This document shows, piece after piece, positions 17,214 through 25,798 of a stretch of DNA of 64,000 nt (its first letter is position 1; every line of letters begins with the position of its first letter). The notes below the pieces were generated by a model. It was not told the origin of the DNA. It was given only the letters and a program-made list of their open reading frames with translations, and made no database searches. The DNA is from Gemmatimonadota bacterium (GTDB lineage Bacteria; Gemmatimonadota; Gemmatimonadetes; Longimicrobiales; Gaopeijiaceae). The DNA lies in NCBI GenBank assembly GCA_009692205.1, contig SHZR01000014.1:1-64000 (forward strand). The letters are read 5' to 3'. A program made the translations under genes and the position numbers.

Positions 17214-18209
17214 TCACGGCTCCCGTGGATCGGACGCGCCGATCACGTACGTGGGGCGCCGCTTGGTCTCGTCGTAGATCCGGCCGATGTATTCGCCCAG
17301 CAGGCCGATCCCGATGAGCTGGATGCCGCCGAGCAGCGTGATCGCGGCGGCCAGGGTCGCCCAGCCCGGCGGGGAGAGCGCCGGGTTGTTCGTAAGCAGC
17401 GCGACTCCCCCCGCGACGGCAGCGACGACGCCGTAGAGCATCGACAGGAGCGCGATCGTCACGCCGAACGCCGTGAAGAGCCTGAGCGGCAGGATCGTGA
17501 AGGAGAACACGCCCGTCGTGACGAGATGCATGAGCTGCCGGAACGTGTACTTCTCCGTCCCGGCGAAACGCGTGCCCACCTGGTACTCCAGGCCCGTTTG
17601 GCGAAAGCCGACCCAGTCGATGAGGCCGCGCAGGAACTTGTCGCGCTCCGGCATCGCGATCAGGGCGTCGAGGACCACGCGGTCCAGCAGCCGAAAATCG
17701 GACTGGCCAAAGGTGAGGTTCAGTCCCGATACGACCTTCAGGACCTTGTATCCGATCCTCATCATGAGCCGACGACGCCATGAGAACGCCCCGGCGGAGA
17801 TCGCCTTCGTCGTGAAGACGACGTCGTTCCCCTCCCGCCAGAGCTCCACCATGCGGGGGAGCAGCGCAGGCGGGTGCTGCATGTCGGAGTCCATCGAGAT
17901 GACGATGTCTCCCCGCGCGTGCTCGAGACCGGCCACGAGCGCGGCCTGGTGGCCGAAGTTTCGCGACAGGCCCAGCCAGCGCAGGCGAGGCTCCTCGGTC
18001 CGCAGCTTCTTCAGGACCTCCCGCGTCCGGTCCCGGCTGCCGTCGTCCACGATCAGGATCTCGTAGTCGTCGGCGAGCGGTGGCAGCACCGACCGGACTT
18101 CCTGGACGAACTTCGGGAGCCCTTCCGCTTCGTTGAACGCGGGCGCCACCACGGAAAGCAGCCGGGGACGGCTCCGGCGACCTGCCGTGTCCGCGCTGGG
18201 TTCCGCCAT
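17214..18209 (-). CDS. Polyprenyl-phosphate glycosyltransferase (GT2, DPM1/GtrB-like)
   Basis: A 331-residue membrane-bound GT2 enzyme starting MAEPSADTAGRR. The N-terminal catalytic domain has SVVAPAFNEAEGLP, ILIVDDGSRDRT, GLSRNFGHQAAL and the DxD motif MDSDMQHPP near residue 110. Two C-terminal helices follow (VTIALLSMLYGVVAAV and LLGGIQLIGIGLLGEYIGRIY), the GtrB/ArnC type of architecture. It loads a sugar from a nucleotide onto undecaprenyl phosphate. First gene of a four-gene operon, divergent from a membrane glycosyltransferase that could use the product. Confidence 0.92.
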   Translation of the reverse strand: MAEPSADTAGRRSRPRLLSVVAPAFNEAEGLPKFVQEVRSVLPPLADDYEILIVDDGSRDRTREVLKKLRTEEPRLRWLGLSRNFGHQAALVAGLEHARGDIVISMDSDMQHPPALLPRMVELWREGNDVVFTTKAISAGAFSWRRRLMMRIGYKVLKVVSGLNLTFGQSDFRLLDRVVLDALIAMPERDKFLRGLIDWVGFRQTGLEYQVGTRFAGTEKYTFRQLMHLVTTGVFSFTILPLRLFTAFGVTIALLSMLYGVVAAVAGGVALLTNNPALSPPGWATLAAAITLLGGIQLIGIGLLGEYIGRIYDETKRRPTYVIGASDPREP

Positions 18210-18293
18210 GAATGCTCCCGAAGGCAAGGTTGAAGCACCGAGATGATCGAGCCGGCACGCCGTGGACGCCACCCCCGTGCTACGTTGGTTCCC

Positions 18294-20144
18294 ATGTCAT
18301 CGCCGAGGGTCGAGGGCGCCGGAACCGCCGGGAGCGTGCCTTGGGAGCGCTGGCTCTTCGCCGGCGTGTGGTTCGGCGCGGCCGTCCTCGGATACGCCTA
18401 CCTCGGCCGCGGGTGGATTCCGCACGACGTCGGCACGCTCGGTCACGCTGCCGAGCGCGTGCTCGCGGGAGAGCTACCCCACCGGGACTTCGTCGACGTT
18501 TACACGGGCGGCCAGGCGATGCTGCACGCACTCGCCTTCCGCGTCTTCGGCGTCGAGTTGATGACCCTCCGCTTCGTCTTCTTCGGGGCCTATCTGCTCT
18601 GGGTCCCCACGGTCTGGCTCGTCGCCCGGAGCTTCGCCGGCCCCGCGTTGGCCGCAGCCTCGACGCTCATGGCGGCTTCCCTGACGCTGCCCGTCTACCC
18701 GGAGGGAATGCCGAGCTGGTACAACCTCTACCTCGCCACCGCGGGCGTCGCCTGCCTGCTCCGATACCTCCGCGATCGGCGTGCCCTCTGGCTCGTGCTG
18801 GCGGGCGCCGCGGGCGGGGTCTCCATCCTGTTCAAAGTGGTGGGGCTCTACTACGTGGCGGGTGTACTGCTCTTTCTGCTGTACCTCGAGACCACGGACG
18901 AAGCCGGCGAGGCTCCAGAGGCAGATGCCTCCTACCGGGTGGCGGCGGCCCTGGCGTGCATGGTCTTCGCGTTCGCCGCGCTCTACGTCGTGGCGATCGG
19001 CGGCGGGGCGGTCGGGCTCCTGCACTTCGCCGTGCCCCCGCTCGCCGCCGTCACCGTGGTGGCGTCGCGCCTGACGCACGAGACGGGGCGAAGCTCCGCA
19101 GACCGCTTCCGCAGCCTGTCTCGAACGGCCGTCCCTCTGATCGTGGGCATGGCGGCCCCGGTCGCGCTCTTTCTCGTACCGTATGCGCTCAGCGGCTCGC
19201 TCGACGACCTCTACCGGGGTGTCTTCGTCCTGCCGCGGCTGCGCTTCGACTTCGCCGCACGAACGTCCCTTCCCGTGCTCGGGTTCGTGCCGGCCGCTGC
19301 GCTCGTGGCATGGCTTGCCTCACGGAGTCGCGGCGCGACGCTCGCGGGCGGCGCACTCGTGTTGGCGTTGGTCGCGACCAGCCACGTCGACGTCGTGTAT
19401 CGCATCGTGTGGTGGACGCTGACGTCGCTCGGTCCCATCGCCGCCGCCTCCGGAGCCTGGCTGCTCATGCGCCCGGCGGGCGCGGTCGTCCAGGCACGGA
19501 CGGGCACGTTCCTGCTCCTCGCCGTCTTCGGCTTTGCGAACCTCGTCCAGATCCCCTTCTCCGCCCCGGTCTACTTCCTCTACGCCGCCCCGCTCCTCGT
19601 GCTCCTCGCGGTCGCCCTCGCTGCTGACGAAGGGGGCTCGCGCAGCCAGCGACTCTTGTTCGCGACAACCGTCCTGGTCGGCTTCTCCATCTTTCGTCTC
19701 GACGCCGGGTTCATCCAACACCTCGGTTTCCGGTTTCGTCCGCACGAAGAAACCGAAGCGCTCGAGATCGAGCGCGCGCAGGGCATCCGCGTGTCGCTCG
19801 GGCAGAAGCGCGAGATCGAGCAACTCGTCGCCGCGCTGGAGCGCATGGATACCGGCCCGGCGATCCTCGCGCTTCCGGACGCGCCCGAGGTCTACTTCCT
19901 GACCGGGCTGGATAACCCGACCCGGACGCTCTTCGACTTCTTCGACGGTCAAGAGCAGCGGACCGAGCAGGTCCTCTCTCTGGTTGACGCCCTGGATCTG
20001 AGGGTCGTGGTACTCAACCGGGGACAAGTCTTCTCGCCCGCCATTGAGGGCCCCTTACTCGACGGCCTCGAGGCCCGATTCAGCTGGTCGGCCGAGGTGG
20101 GGCGCTTCAGGATCATTTGGAAGGGACCGCCACCCGCACCATGA
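18294..20144 (+). CDS. Multi-span membrane glycosyltransferase-like protein (GT39/GT83 type)
   Basis: A 616-residue integral membrane protein with about ten helices. The first loop carries IPHDVGTLGHAAERVL and HRDFVDVYTGGQ, the Asp-containing loop that in GT-C enzymes contacts the polyprenyl-linked sugar. The soluble C-terminal ~150 residues include LPDAPEVYFLTGLDNPTRTLFDF, seen in related Gemmatimonadota and actinobacterial membrane proteins. Probably transfers a sugar from polyprenyl phosphate to an outer glycan or protein. Divergent from the GT2 operon with an 84-bp gap. Confidence 0.8.
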   Translation: MSSPRVEGAGTAGSVPWERWLFAGVWFGAAVLGYAYLGRGWIPHDVGTLGHAAERVLAGELPHRDFVDVYTGGQAMLHALAFRVFGVELMTLRFVFFGAYLLWVPTVWLVARSFAGPALAAASTLMAASLTLPVYPEGMPSWYNLYLATAGVACLLRYLRDRRALWLVLAGAAGGVSILFKVVGLYYVAGVLLFLLYLETTDEAGEAPEADASYRVAAALACMVFAFAALYVVAIGGGAVGLLHFAVPPLAAVTVVASRLTHETGRSSADRFRSLSRTAVPLIVGMAAPVALFLVPYALSGSLDDLYRGVFVLPRLRFDFAARTSLPVLGFVPAAALVAWLASRSRGATLAGGALVLALVATSHVDVVYRIVWWTLTSLGPIAAASGAWLLMRPAGAVVQARTGTFLLLAVFGFANLVQIPFSAPVYFLYAAPLLVLLAVALAADEGGSRSQRLLFATTVLVGFSIFRLDAGFIQHLGFRFRPHEETEALEIERAQGIRVSLGQKREIEQLVAALERMDTGPAILALPDAPEVYFLTGLDNPTRTLFDFFDGQEQRTEQVLSLVDALDLRVVVLNRGQVFSPAIEGPLLDGLEARFSWSAEVGRFRIIWKGPPPAP

Positions 20145-20162
20145 CCACACCATAACCACACC
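20141..20162 (+). repeat. Imperfect 11-bp tandem duplication at a start codon
   Basis: The copies atgaccacacc (20141-20151) and ataaccacacc (20152-20162) are adjacent and differ at one base. The first ATG overlaps the stop of the preceding gene but is read for only four codons. The second copy is in the thioesterase frame, where the start would be ATA. Confidence 0.85.
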
Positions 20163-20616
20163 CGACCGCTACTCCCGCGAGGGCATCCTGGCCTTCGCCG
20201 AGCAGTTTCCGTTCTTCCGTCTGATCGGCATCCAGGTGATCGATATCGCCCCCGGGTGGTCGAAGACGCGTCTCGAGCACCGACCCGATCTGACACAGCC
20301 CGCGGGCATCATGCACGGCGGCGTCATCGCCTCGCTCATCGACTCGGGCATCGCTCACGCGCTCCTCATGACCGACCGCTTCCAGGAGCTGCGCGAGCAG
20401 CGCGGAGCGCTCGTGTCCGTGGATCTCCGCGTCAAATTCCTGCGGCCGGTCTCCGGCGCTGCCATCTTCTGCGAATCGACGGTCGTTCGCCTAGGTCGCC
20501 ACATCGTCCACGCCGAGGCGATCGTCACCAGCGAAGACGGCAAGGAGGTCGCCCGAGGCGATGCGATCTACATGGCGGTGCCGGGAGACCAGATCGAGCG
20601 GGGTGCGGGCGGCTAA
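20152..20616 (+). CDS. Hotdog-fold thioesterase (PaaI/YbgC class), start disturbed
   Basis: About 154 residues of a PaaI-like hotdog protein: FFRLIGIQVIDIAPGWSKTRL, then the catalytic-type segment AGIMHGGVIASLIDSGIAHAL, then VSVDLRVKFLRPV. It would hydrolyse acyl-CoA or aromatic-CoA thioesters. No ATG, GTG or TTG lies between the previous stop and conserved sequence. The only conventional in-frame start is a TTG at 20044, inside the preceding gene. The natural start is probably the duplicated MTTPD site, now an ATA at 20152. Confidence 0.75.
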   Translation: MTTPDRYSREGILAFAEQFPFFRLIGIQVIDIAPGWSKTRLEHRPDLTQPAGIMHGGVIASLIDSGIAHALLMTDRFQELREQRGALVSVDLRVKFLRPVSGAAIFCESTVVRLGRHIVHAEAIVTSEDGKEVARGDAIYMAVPGDQIERGAGG

Positions 20617-20629
20617 TCTCTCCGGCTTC

Positions 20630-21022
20630 TCAGGTCCCCAGCGAGCCCATCCAAGCCCCGATTGCCACGATCGCGACGGTGAAGAGGATGGCTCCGAACA
20701 GAAATAGGATGCCCATCACCTTCAGCGCCGAACCCAGGCTCTCGAGCGCAGTCATCAGGTGCGCCAGGTCGTTTCCCGCGGTCTCGACCAGGGCGCGCAT
20801 GGAAGACCCCACGCCCCGCAGACTCAGCCCGACGCCGAAATAGATCGCCGCCGCGATCAGAGCGCCGATCGCACTCGCCTCGAAGGTGAGGATGGCGCCG
20901 ATCGCCATGACCGCCGCGCCCCCCATGAGGATCCACGCAAGGCGACCGGCCCACGTGGCCACGCCACGGAGAACCTCGTTCTGCTCCGGCGTGAACTCGT
21001 AGTGCCCGGGCTTGCTGTCCAT
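20630..21022 (-). CDS. Small integral membrane protein
   Basis: A 130-residue protein; the ATG at 21022 is preceded by GGAGG. The first ~20 residues are soluble (MDSKPGHYEFTPEQNEV). Two helices follow near 30-65 (LAWILMGGAAVMAIGAILTF and IGALIAAAIYFGVGLSL). A helical linker, TAGNDLAHLMTALESLGSALKVM, then leads to a third helix. No family recognised. It converges on the thioesterase gene with a 13-bp gap. Confidence 0.72.
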   Translation of the reverse strand: MDSKPGHYEFTPEQNEVLRGVATWAGRLAWILMGGAAVMAIGAILTFEASAIGALIAAAIYFGVGLSLRGVGSSMRALVETAGNDLAHLMTALESLGSALKVMGILFLFGAILFTVAIVAIGAWMGSLGT

Positions 21023-21107
21023 GTCCACCTCCCGTGCGCAAGAACACATCACCCGGTGGCCAACGTGCGCCGGAGGCGGGCTAGGCGCAACCGGAAGCGG
21101 TGACGAC

Positions 21108-23585
21108 CTACACCGCGCGGGCGAAGTGGCCGCGCGTGAACTCGTCCCCGTGGATCCGGCGGATGGCCCCGTGGTCTGGGCGCCCCCCTGAGGCGAGCGC
21201 GTCCAGAGCGCCGCGCCAAGCTGCCGTCATGTCGACGACAGGATCACCCGGCACGTTGAACACGAGCCGGTAGCTGCGGAGCCCCGCGGCCCAGAGCGCG
21301 GATAGGTAGCCGGAGCCGTCCACCGGGCGGGAGTGGAGTAGTCGGTTCCTGCACGCGGAGTCGGTCGCGACCGGGAATACGTAGCCCATCGGGTCGGTGA
21401 GCCGCACGTCCGGGTGCTTCTGCACACACAGATCGCGGCAGGTGGCGACCTCGCGGTCGAACGCAGCCGAGAGCACGCAGTGCTCGAGCGTCATGCCCTC
21501 CGGGCGTCCATACCCGAAGACGTCGAATCCCCGCCCGCCCCAGGGCTCGGCAACCTGCGCCATCTCCTCGGCGGTCAACTCGACCGATAGGACCACTCTC
21601 CGCGCCCCGAGCCCGAACAGCTCACGGGCCGTGTGTGCGTTGAAGCAGTTGACCCCGTAGTCGGCGACCACGTCGCGCCCCTGGCCCGCGAGCTCGGCCA
21701 CGAGACCCAAGTGGCCGCTCGACACGGGCGTGCCGAGCGCCAGCCATCGCTCCATGCCCTTCCGGTCCTCGGGCCGAACGATCGTCGGCGTCCGCAGACG
21801 CAGCACCTTGCCGTGCGCGGTCAGCTCGTCCGCGAGCTCACGAACGCGAGCAGGTGGCGGCGCGGGATGCCGCAGGAAGACGTCGAGCGTGACCTCGTCC
21901 GCTCCCGCGTCGGCGGCCGCCCGTGCGTCGTCGACCGTCCACACCTCCGCCGTGAGGAGCGGCGACGGCACCTCGGCGGGGGTGGGCGCCACTAGGAGCG
22001 CGGCGTCGATCGCGACGCGCCGACCCTCGTGCGCAGCTGAGGTAGACGCAAGACGCGCCACGAGCAACCGGCGCACCGCCTCCTGGCGTGCGTCGTTCAG
22101 GGCGCTCATCGGAAGGAAGAGTCCCGGCTCGAGAGCCGAGTGGTCGAGCCCCTGCAGCGCGAAGGGCGTTTCGCCGAGCCGCCCGAGTTGCTCACGGAGA
22201 CGAGCACCCTCCAGCGCGTGCTTCGCGGCGCGCGCGAGCGCAATCGGCGTCTCGACCACCACAGTATCCGACCCCGCGGTGAACCTGAGCACGAGCGGTG
22301 CCCCCTCGCGGCCCGAGGCCACGACGTCGAGCGGCGTCCGCACATCCGCACCCTCGGCGTCGACGTCCCGGTAGGATCTCCGCGCCCGATCGAGAAGCGC
22401 CCCGTCCGAGGTACGGCACACCGACCAACCCACGCCCACCGTCGCGTCCGCCGGGACCGCTTGCAGTCGCTGCCCCCGCTCTAGCGCGAGCTCGCGCACG
22501 TGCTTCACGACGAAGCCCGTGGAGCCACGCACGGCACCGGCCGGGTGCTCGAAGCCCAGGCCGTCGCCGGCCTCGATCGGCTCCGTCACCGCGATGACGA
22601 TGTCGCCTTTCTCCAACCGCACCACACGGCCGACCGGTACGCCACGACTGTCGGGCTGCGTGCGCGTCACGTAGTCCCTGCCCTCCCGACCGCCGAACAT
22701 CCCCCCGGTGAAGCCGCGCGAGTAGATCTGGACGAGCGGCGCCGTCTCCTCGGGCGTGGGGGGAGCCCACGTGCCCTCCGCCAGGCGATCGAGGAACGTG
22801 CGATACGTCTTCGTCACGGTCGCCACATACTCCGGCCGCTTCTTCCGCCCCTCGATCTTGAGCGTGCGGATGCCGAGCTCCGCGAGGTGCTCGAGGTGCT
22901 CTCCCGCCGCGAGGTCGCGCGCCGAGATCAGGTAGCCGCGATCCAGCTCGCCGCCCGTCGCCTGATCGCTCAGCACATAGTCCTTGCGGCACGACTGCGC
23001 GCACGCGCCGCGGTTGGCGCTCCGCTCCGAGATCATCCCCGACATGTAGCACTGGCCCGAATACGCGACGCAGAGCGCGCCGTGGATGAACGTCTCCAGC
23101 GCGAGGTCGGGCACGGCCTCACGAATGGCGCGTAGGTCATCCAGAGTGTTCTCACGCGCCATCACGACACGCCGCACTCCCATATCGTGTAGGACCCGAG
23201 CGCCGGCCGCGTCGTGCACCGTCATCTGCGTCGAGCCGTGGATCTCCAGCTCGGGGAACACGCGCTGCACGAGCCGCACGGCGCCGAGGTCCTGCACGAT
23301 CGCGGCGTCGATGCCGCGATCCACGCACTCGCCCAGGTGGAGGAGCGCGTCCCGCAGCTCGGCGGGCTTGAACAGGATGTTGAAGGTCAGGTAGACGCGC
23401 GCCCCGTGCGCGTGCGCCAGCGCGCACGACTGCTCGAGCTCGTCGAGCGTGAGCTGAGCGCCATCGTCCCGCGCGTTGAAGCGTTCGGCGCCTAGGTACA
23501 CAGCATCCGCGCCGTTCGCGACCGCGGCGCGGACGGCGTCGAGGCTGCCGGCGGGGGCGAGGAGCTCGGGGATGGGGCGGGACAT
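21108..23585 (-). CDS. Peptidase U32 family protein (RlhA/YegQ-like)
   Basis: An 825-residue U32 protein with a C-terminal DUF3656-type extension. The N-terminal TIM-barrel begins ELLAPAGSLDAVRAAVANGADAVYLG. The cluster GALCVAYSGQCYMSG followed by NRGACAQSCR supplies the Cys ligands for the iron-sulphur site used in U32 RNA hydroxylases such as RlhA (23S rRNA C2501) and TrhP. The second barrel-like half repeats VDDARAAADAGADEVTLDV. It most likely hydroxylates RNA, with prephenate-derived oxygen chemistry, rather than cutting peptides. Length matches RlhA-class enzymes with the extension. Confidence 0.88.
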   Translation of the reverse strand: MSRPIPELLAPAGSLDAVRAAVANGADAVYLGAERFNARDDGAQLTLDELEQSCALAHAHGARVYLTFNILFKPAELRDALLHLGECVDRGIDAAIVQDLGAVRLVQRVFPELEIHGSTQMTVHDAAGARVLHDMGVRRVVMARENTLDDLRAIREAVPDLALETFIHGALCVAYSGQCYMSGMISERSANRGACAQSCRKDYVLSDQATGGELDRGYLISARDLAAGEHLEHLAELGIRTLKIEGRKKRPEYVATVTKTYRTFLDRLAEGTWAPPTPEETAPLVQIYSRGFTGGMFGGREGRDYVTRTQPDSRGVPVGRVVRLEKGDIVIAVTEPIEAGDGLGFEHPAGAVRGSTGFVVKHVRELALERGQRLQAVPADATVGVGWSVCRTSDGALLDRARRSYRDVDAEGADVRTPLDVVASGREGAPLVLRFTAGSDTVVVETPIALARAAKHALEGARLREQLGRLGETPFALQGLDHSALEPGLFLPMSALNDARQEAVRRLLVARLASTSAAHEGRRVAIDAALLVAPTPAEVPSPLLTAEVWTVDDARAAADAGADEVTLDVFLRHPAPPPARVRELADELTAHGKVLRLRTPTIVRPEDRKGMERWLALGTPVSSGHLGLVAELAGQGRDVVADYGVNCFNAHTARELFGLGARRVVLSVELTAEEMAQVAEPWGGRGFDVFGYGRPEGMTLEHCVLSAAFDREVATCRDLCVQKHPDVRLTDPMGYVFPVATDSACRNRLLHSRPVDGSGYLSALWAAGLRSYRLVFNVPGDPVVDMTAAWRGALDALASGGRPDHGAIRRIHGDEFTRGHFARAV

Positions 23586-23685
23586 GGCTCAAGTATAGCA
23601 AACGGTCGCTGAATCCCCGGGTGCCGCGGGCGCGTTCGGAGCTGGGGGCTTGCTCTCCAGCTTGTTGGCCTAGACGAGCCCCAGC

Positions 23686-23797
23686 GACCCATTCACGCTC
23701 GTCGGCGTCGTCCTCGTTATGGTCGCGGTCGCGGTGCTCGCGTGTCTCTGGCCGGCGCGGCGAGCGGCACGGATCCATTCGATGGTGGCCGTGGCAG
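23686..23797 (+). pseudogene. C-terminal relic of a MacB/FtsX-type permease
   Basis: In frame from 23686: DPFTLVGVVLVMVAVAVLA then CLWPARRAARIHSMVAV. This is the end of ADOP/MacB-type ABC permeases, where the last helix is followed by PARRAARVDPMVAL. An in-frame TAG stands just upstream at about 23671 and no start precedes it. Only ~37 of the usual 400-800 codons remain. Such permeases are abundant in Gemmatimonadota. Confidence 0.7.
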
Positions 23798-23820
23798 GCC
23801 ACGATCGGGTGCGAAACGCG

Positions 23821-24072
23821 TCAGTCCGAGGTTTCCGCCCAGCCCCGGTCGCGGACCCATGTAACCGGCGTGCCGGCGTCAACGTCGACCATGTCCGATG
23901 CAGCCTCGTTCGGAAGGCCCTCGAACCAAGCTCGCAGCCCCTGCTCGGCCACCTCAGAGGTCTCAGCATGCGGAGCCCGAAGAGAGCGCTTCAGCGCCTC
24001 ACGTCGCCGCCGAACAGCTTCCCGCCGAACACGCGCAAGCGCATTGGCGGTTCGTGTCGTGGGCTTCATCAT
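23821..24072 (-). CDS. Small basic protein, possible orphan antitoxin
   Basis: An 83-residue protein. The first half is strongly basic and helical (ALARVRREAVRRRREALKRSL). The C-terminus, GTPVTWVRDRGWAE, resembles the end of short toxin-antitoxin antitoxins, in which an acidic segment is followed by PVRWV-type motifs. No PIN, RelE or MazF partner lies on either side. The neighbours are a permease relic and a DUF222-HNH gene. Real or not is uncertain. Confidence 0.5.
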   Translation of the reverse strand: MMKPTTRTANALARVRREAVRRRREALKRSLRAPHAETSEVAEQGLRAWFEGLPNEAASDMVDVDAGTPVTWVRDRGWAETSD

Positions 24073-24125
24073 CTACTCCCTACTCCGGATCCGTAACATG
24101 ATTGCGCGGCGCGGCGCCTCCGCCC

Positions 24126-25508
24126 TCACGCCAACTGGCCCAACGCCTGGAGCGCTCGCGCGTACCTTTCGCTGGGGATCGCGTCGTCGTACTTCACGCG
24201 CGCCGAGCACGTGGCATGGGTCGGCTCCGTGCCTGTCTGCTCGTTGTGTCGGATGAGCGCGTGCACAGGATCGCGGGGAAGCTGGGGAGCTGGAGCCGCA
24301 TCCGGGATGGGTAGCCCCCTGCGGTCGTAGAAGGTGGGCCTTCCGCCCGGCCACGCGTTCAGCTCCACCCTGAAGCCCTCCTCATGCAGCAACCGATGGT
24401 GATGCTTGCAGAGGAGGATCGTGTTTTCGAGGGATGTCGCCCCGCCGTCGGCCCAGTGTCGAATGTGATGCGCATCGGTGAACAGCAGTCCACAGCCCGG
24501 GAAGCGGCACCCGCGATCGCGCACCTCCAGCGCACGACGCAACGCCGGCGGAATGGTCCGCGTCTTCCGCCCCACGTCGAGGACGGCGCCATCCGATTCG
24601 TGCGCGACGCTCACCATGCTCGCGTCGCACGCCAGCCGTCGGCACGTTTCCGCGGAAACGCGCGTGCCGTCCGCCAGATCCGCCCGGCCGGGCTCGGTTC
24701 CGCTTGTCAGCGTGGCCGGCTCCACGTGCAGCACCACCTGGTAACGCTGCGCGCCGGTGCCGCTCACCGGAACGTCCTCGGGTCCTGAGGTCCCGAACCC
24801 CACCGCCATCGCGCGCTCGGCGAGGAGCGCGACCGCGTCGGCCCGCCGTTGCTCTGGGCTCGCTTCGCGGGCACTTCCGTGGAAGAGCGCGTCACCCGCC
24901 GCTTCGATCGCGCGCATCAGGAGCGCTCCGACTTCGGGGTCGAGCCGGCCTCTCACGAGGTACATCCCCTCCTCGTCGGGGAACACCGAGAGGCAGCGCG
25001 TCGCGTGGCGTCGTCGCTCTTGCTCGGCCTCGTCGGCACGGCCGAACCGCTTCCAGCTCCGCACGACGCGCTCGAGTTCGGCAGCCGTGCCCGAGCGCGC
25101 AAGCTCCAGCAGCTCACTCTCGTTCTCCGCGTTGGCCACTCGGGTGAGGGCGCGAACCTTCGCGAACGAGAGCTCCCCGCGCGCCATCGCCGCGGAGGTC
25201 TCCGGGAGCGCCTCTAGCGCGCGGGCCGCCCGGACCTTTTCGCGCGCCGCTCCCAGGTCGAAGCCCGTGCGGAACGCGAGCCAGTGCGCACAGTAACGGA
25301 AGCCCGCACGCTGCCACCCTTGGAGCCGGTCGAACTCGGCGATCAGCGTGAGCAGCCGATGCGTTGCCGCATGCACATGCGCGGCCAGGATCGCGATCTG
25401 GTCGCCGAGGTCCTGCACGATGTCGGCGATGTCTTCGGCGGAAGGTTCGACGGGGCCGGCAAATTCGGCCGAAGCGGTTGCGACGGGGGTCATCGGGTCT
25501 TTCCTCAT
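24126..25508 (-). CDS. DUF222 / HNH endonuclease (13E12 repeat family)
   Basis: A 460-residue protein. Residues 20-330 match DUF222 (LTLIAEFDRLQGWQRAGFRYCAHWLAF near 60, KVRALTRVANAENESELLELA). The C-terminal HNH domain has CRFPGCGLLF, DAHHIRHWADGG and ENTILLCKHHHRLLHEEGF, with the expected histidines and Cys ligands. These are mobile-type nicking nucleases often found in several copies in GC-rich genomes; the role is unproven. The ATG at 25508 is chosen; the ATG at 25493 is also possible. Confidence 0.92.
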   Translation of the reverse strand: MRKDPMTPVATASAEFAGPVEPSAEDIADIVQDLGDQIAILAAHVHAATHRLLTLIAEFDRLQGWQRAGFRYCAHWLAFRTGFDLGAAREKVRAARALEALPETSAAMARGELSFAKVRALTRVANAENESELLELARSGTAAELERVVRSWKRFGRADEAEQERRRHATRCLSVFPDEEGMYLVRGRLDPEVGALLMRAIEAAGDALFHGSAREASPEQRRADAVALLAERAMAVGFGTSGPEDVPVSGTGAQRYQVVLHVEPATLTSGTEPGRADLADGTRVSAETCRRLACDASMVSVAHESDGAVLDVGRKTRTIPPALRRALEVRDRGCRFPGCGLLFTDAHHIRHWADGGATSLENTILLCKHHHRLLHEEGFRVELNAWPGGRPTFYDRRGLPIPDAAPAPQLPRDPVHALIRHNEQTGTEPTHATCSARVKYDDAIPSERYARALQALGQLA

Positions 25509-25798
25509 CTTCAAGAGTGGCAAGCGTTTGCCCTGAATGCGGCAAACGACGCTGCCTCTAAGATAAGGGGCACTTTCGGGATCTATTCGGTTGCCCTAGG
25601 CGGGCTCTCGCGAGCACGGGCGACCGAAAAACGGTCGGCGGCAGCCTCGCGTCGCCCCTGCAAGCGACGAGGACGCTCAGCGTCCGGTTTGCGCGGCGGT
25701 CCGAGACCGACCGCGACACGACGTCCAAAAAGCCATCAATAGCTAGATGGGACGTTGTCGGGTGACGTGGGACCTTCGGCGGCCTCGGCCCGCCCCCC

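Noticed and set aside
23821-24072. A full toxin-antitoxin pair around the small basic protein
   Set aside because: No toxin-like frame lies on either side; only a possible antitoxin is supported.
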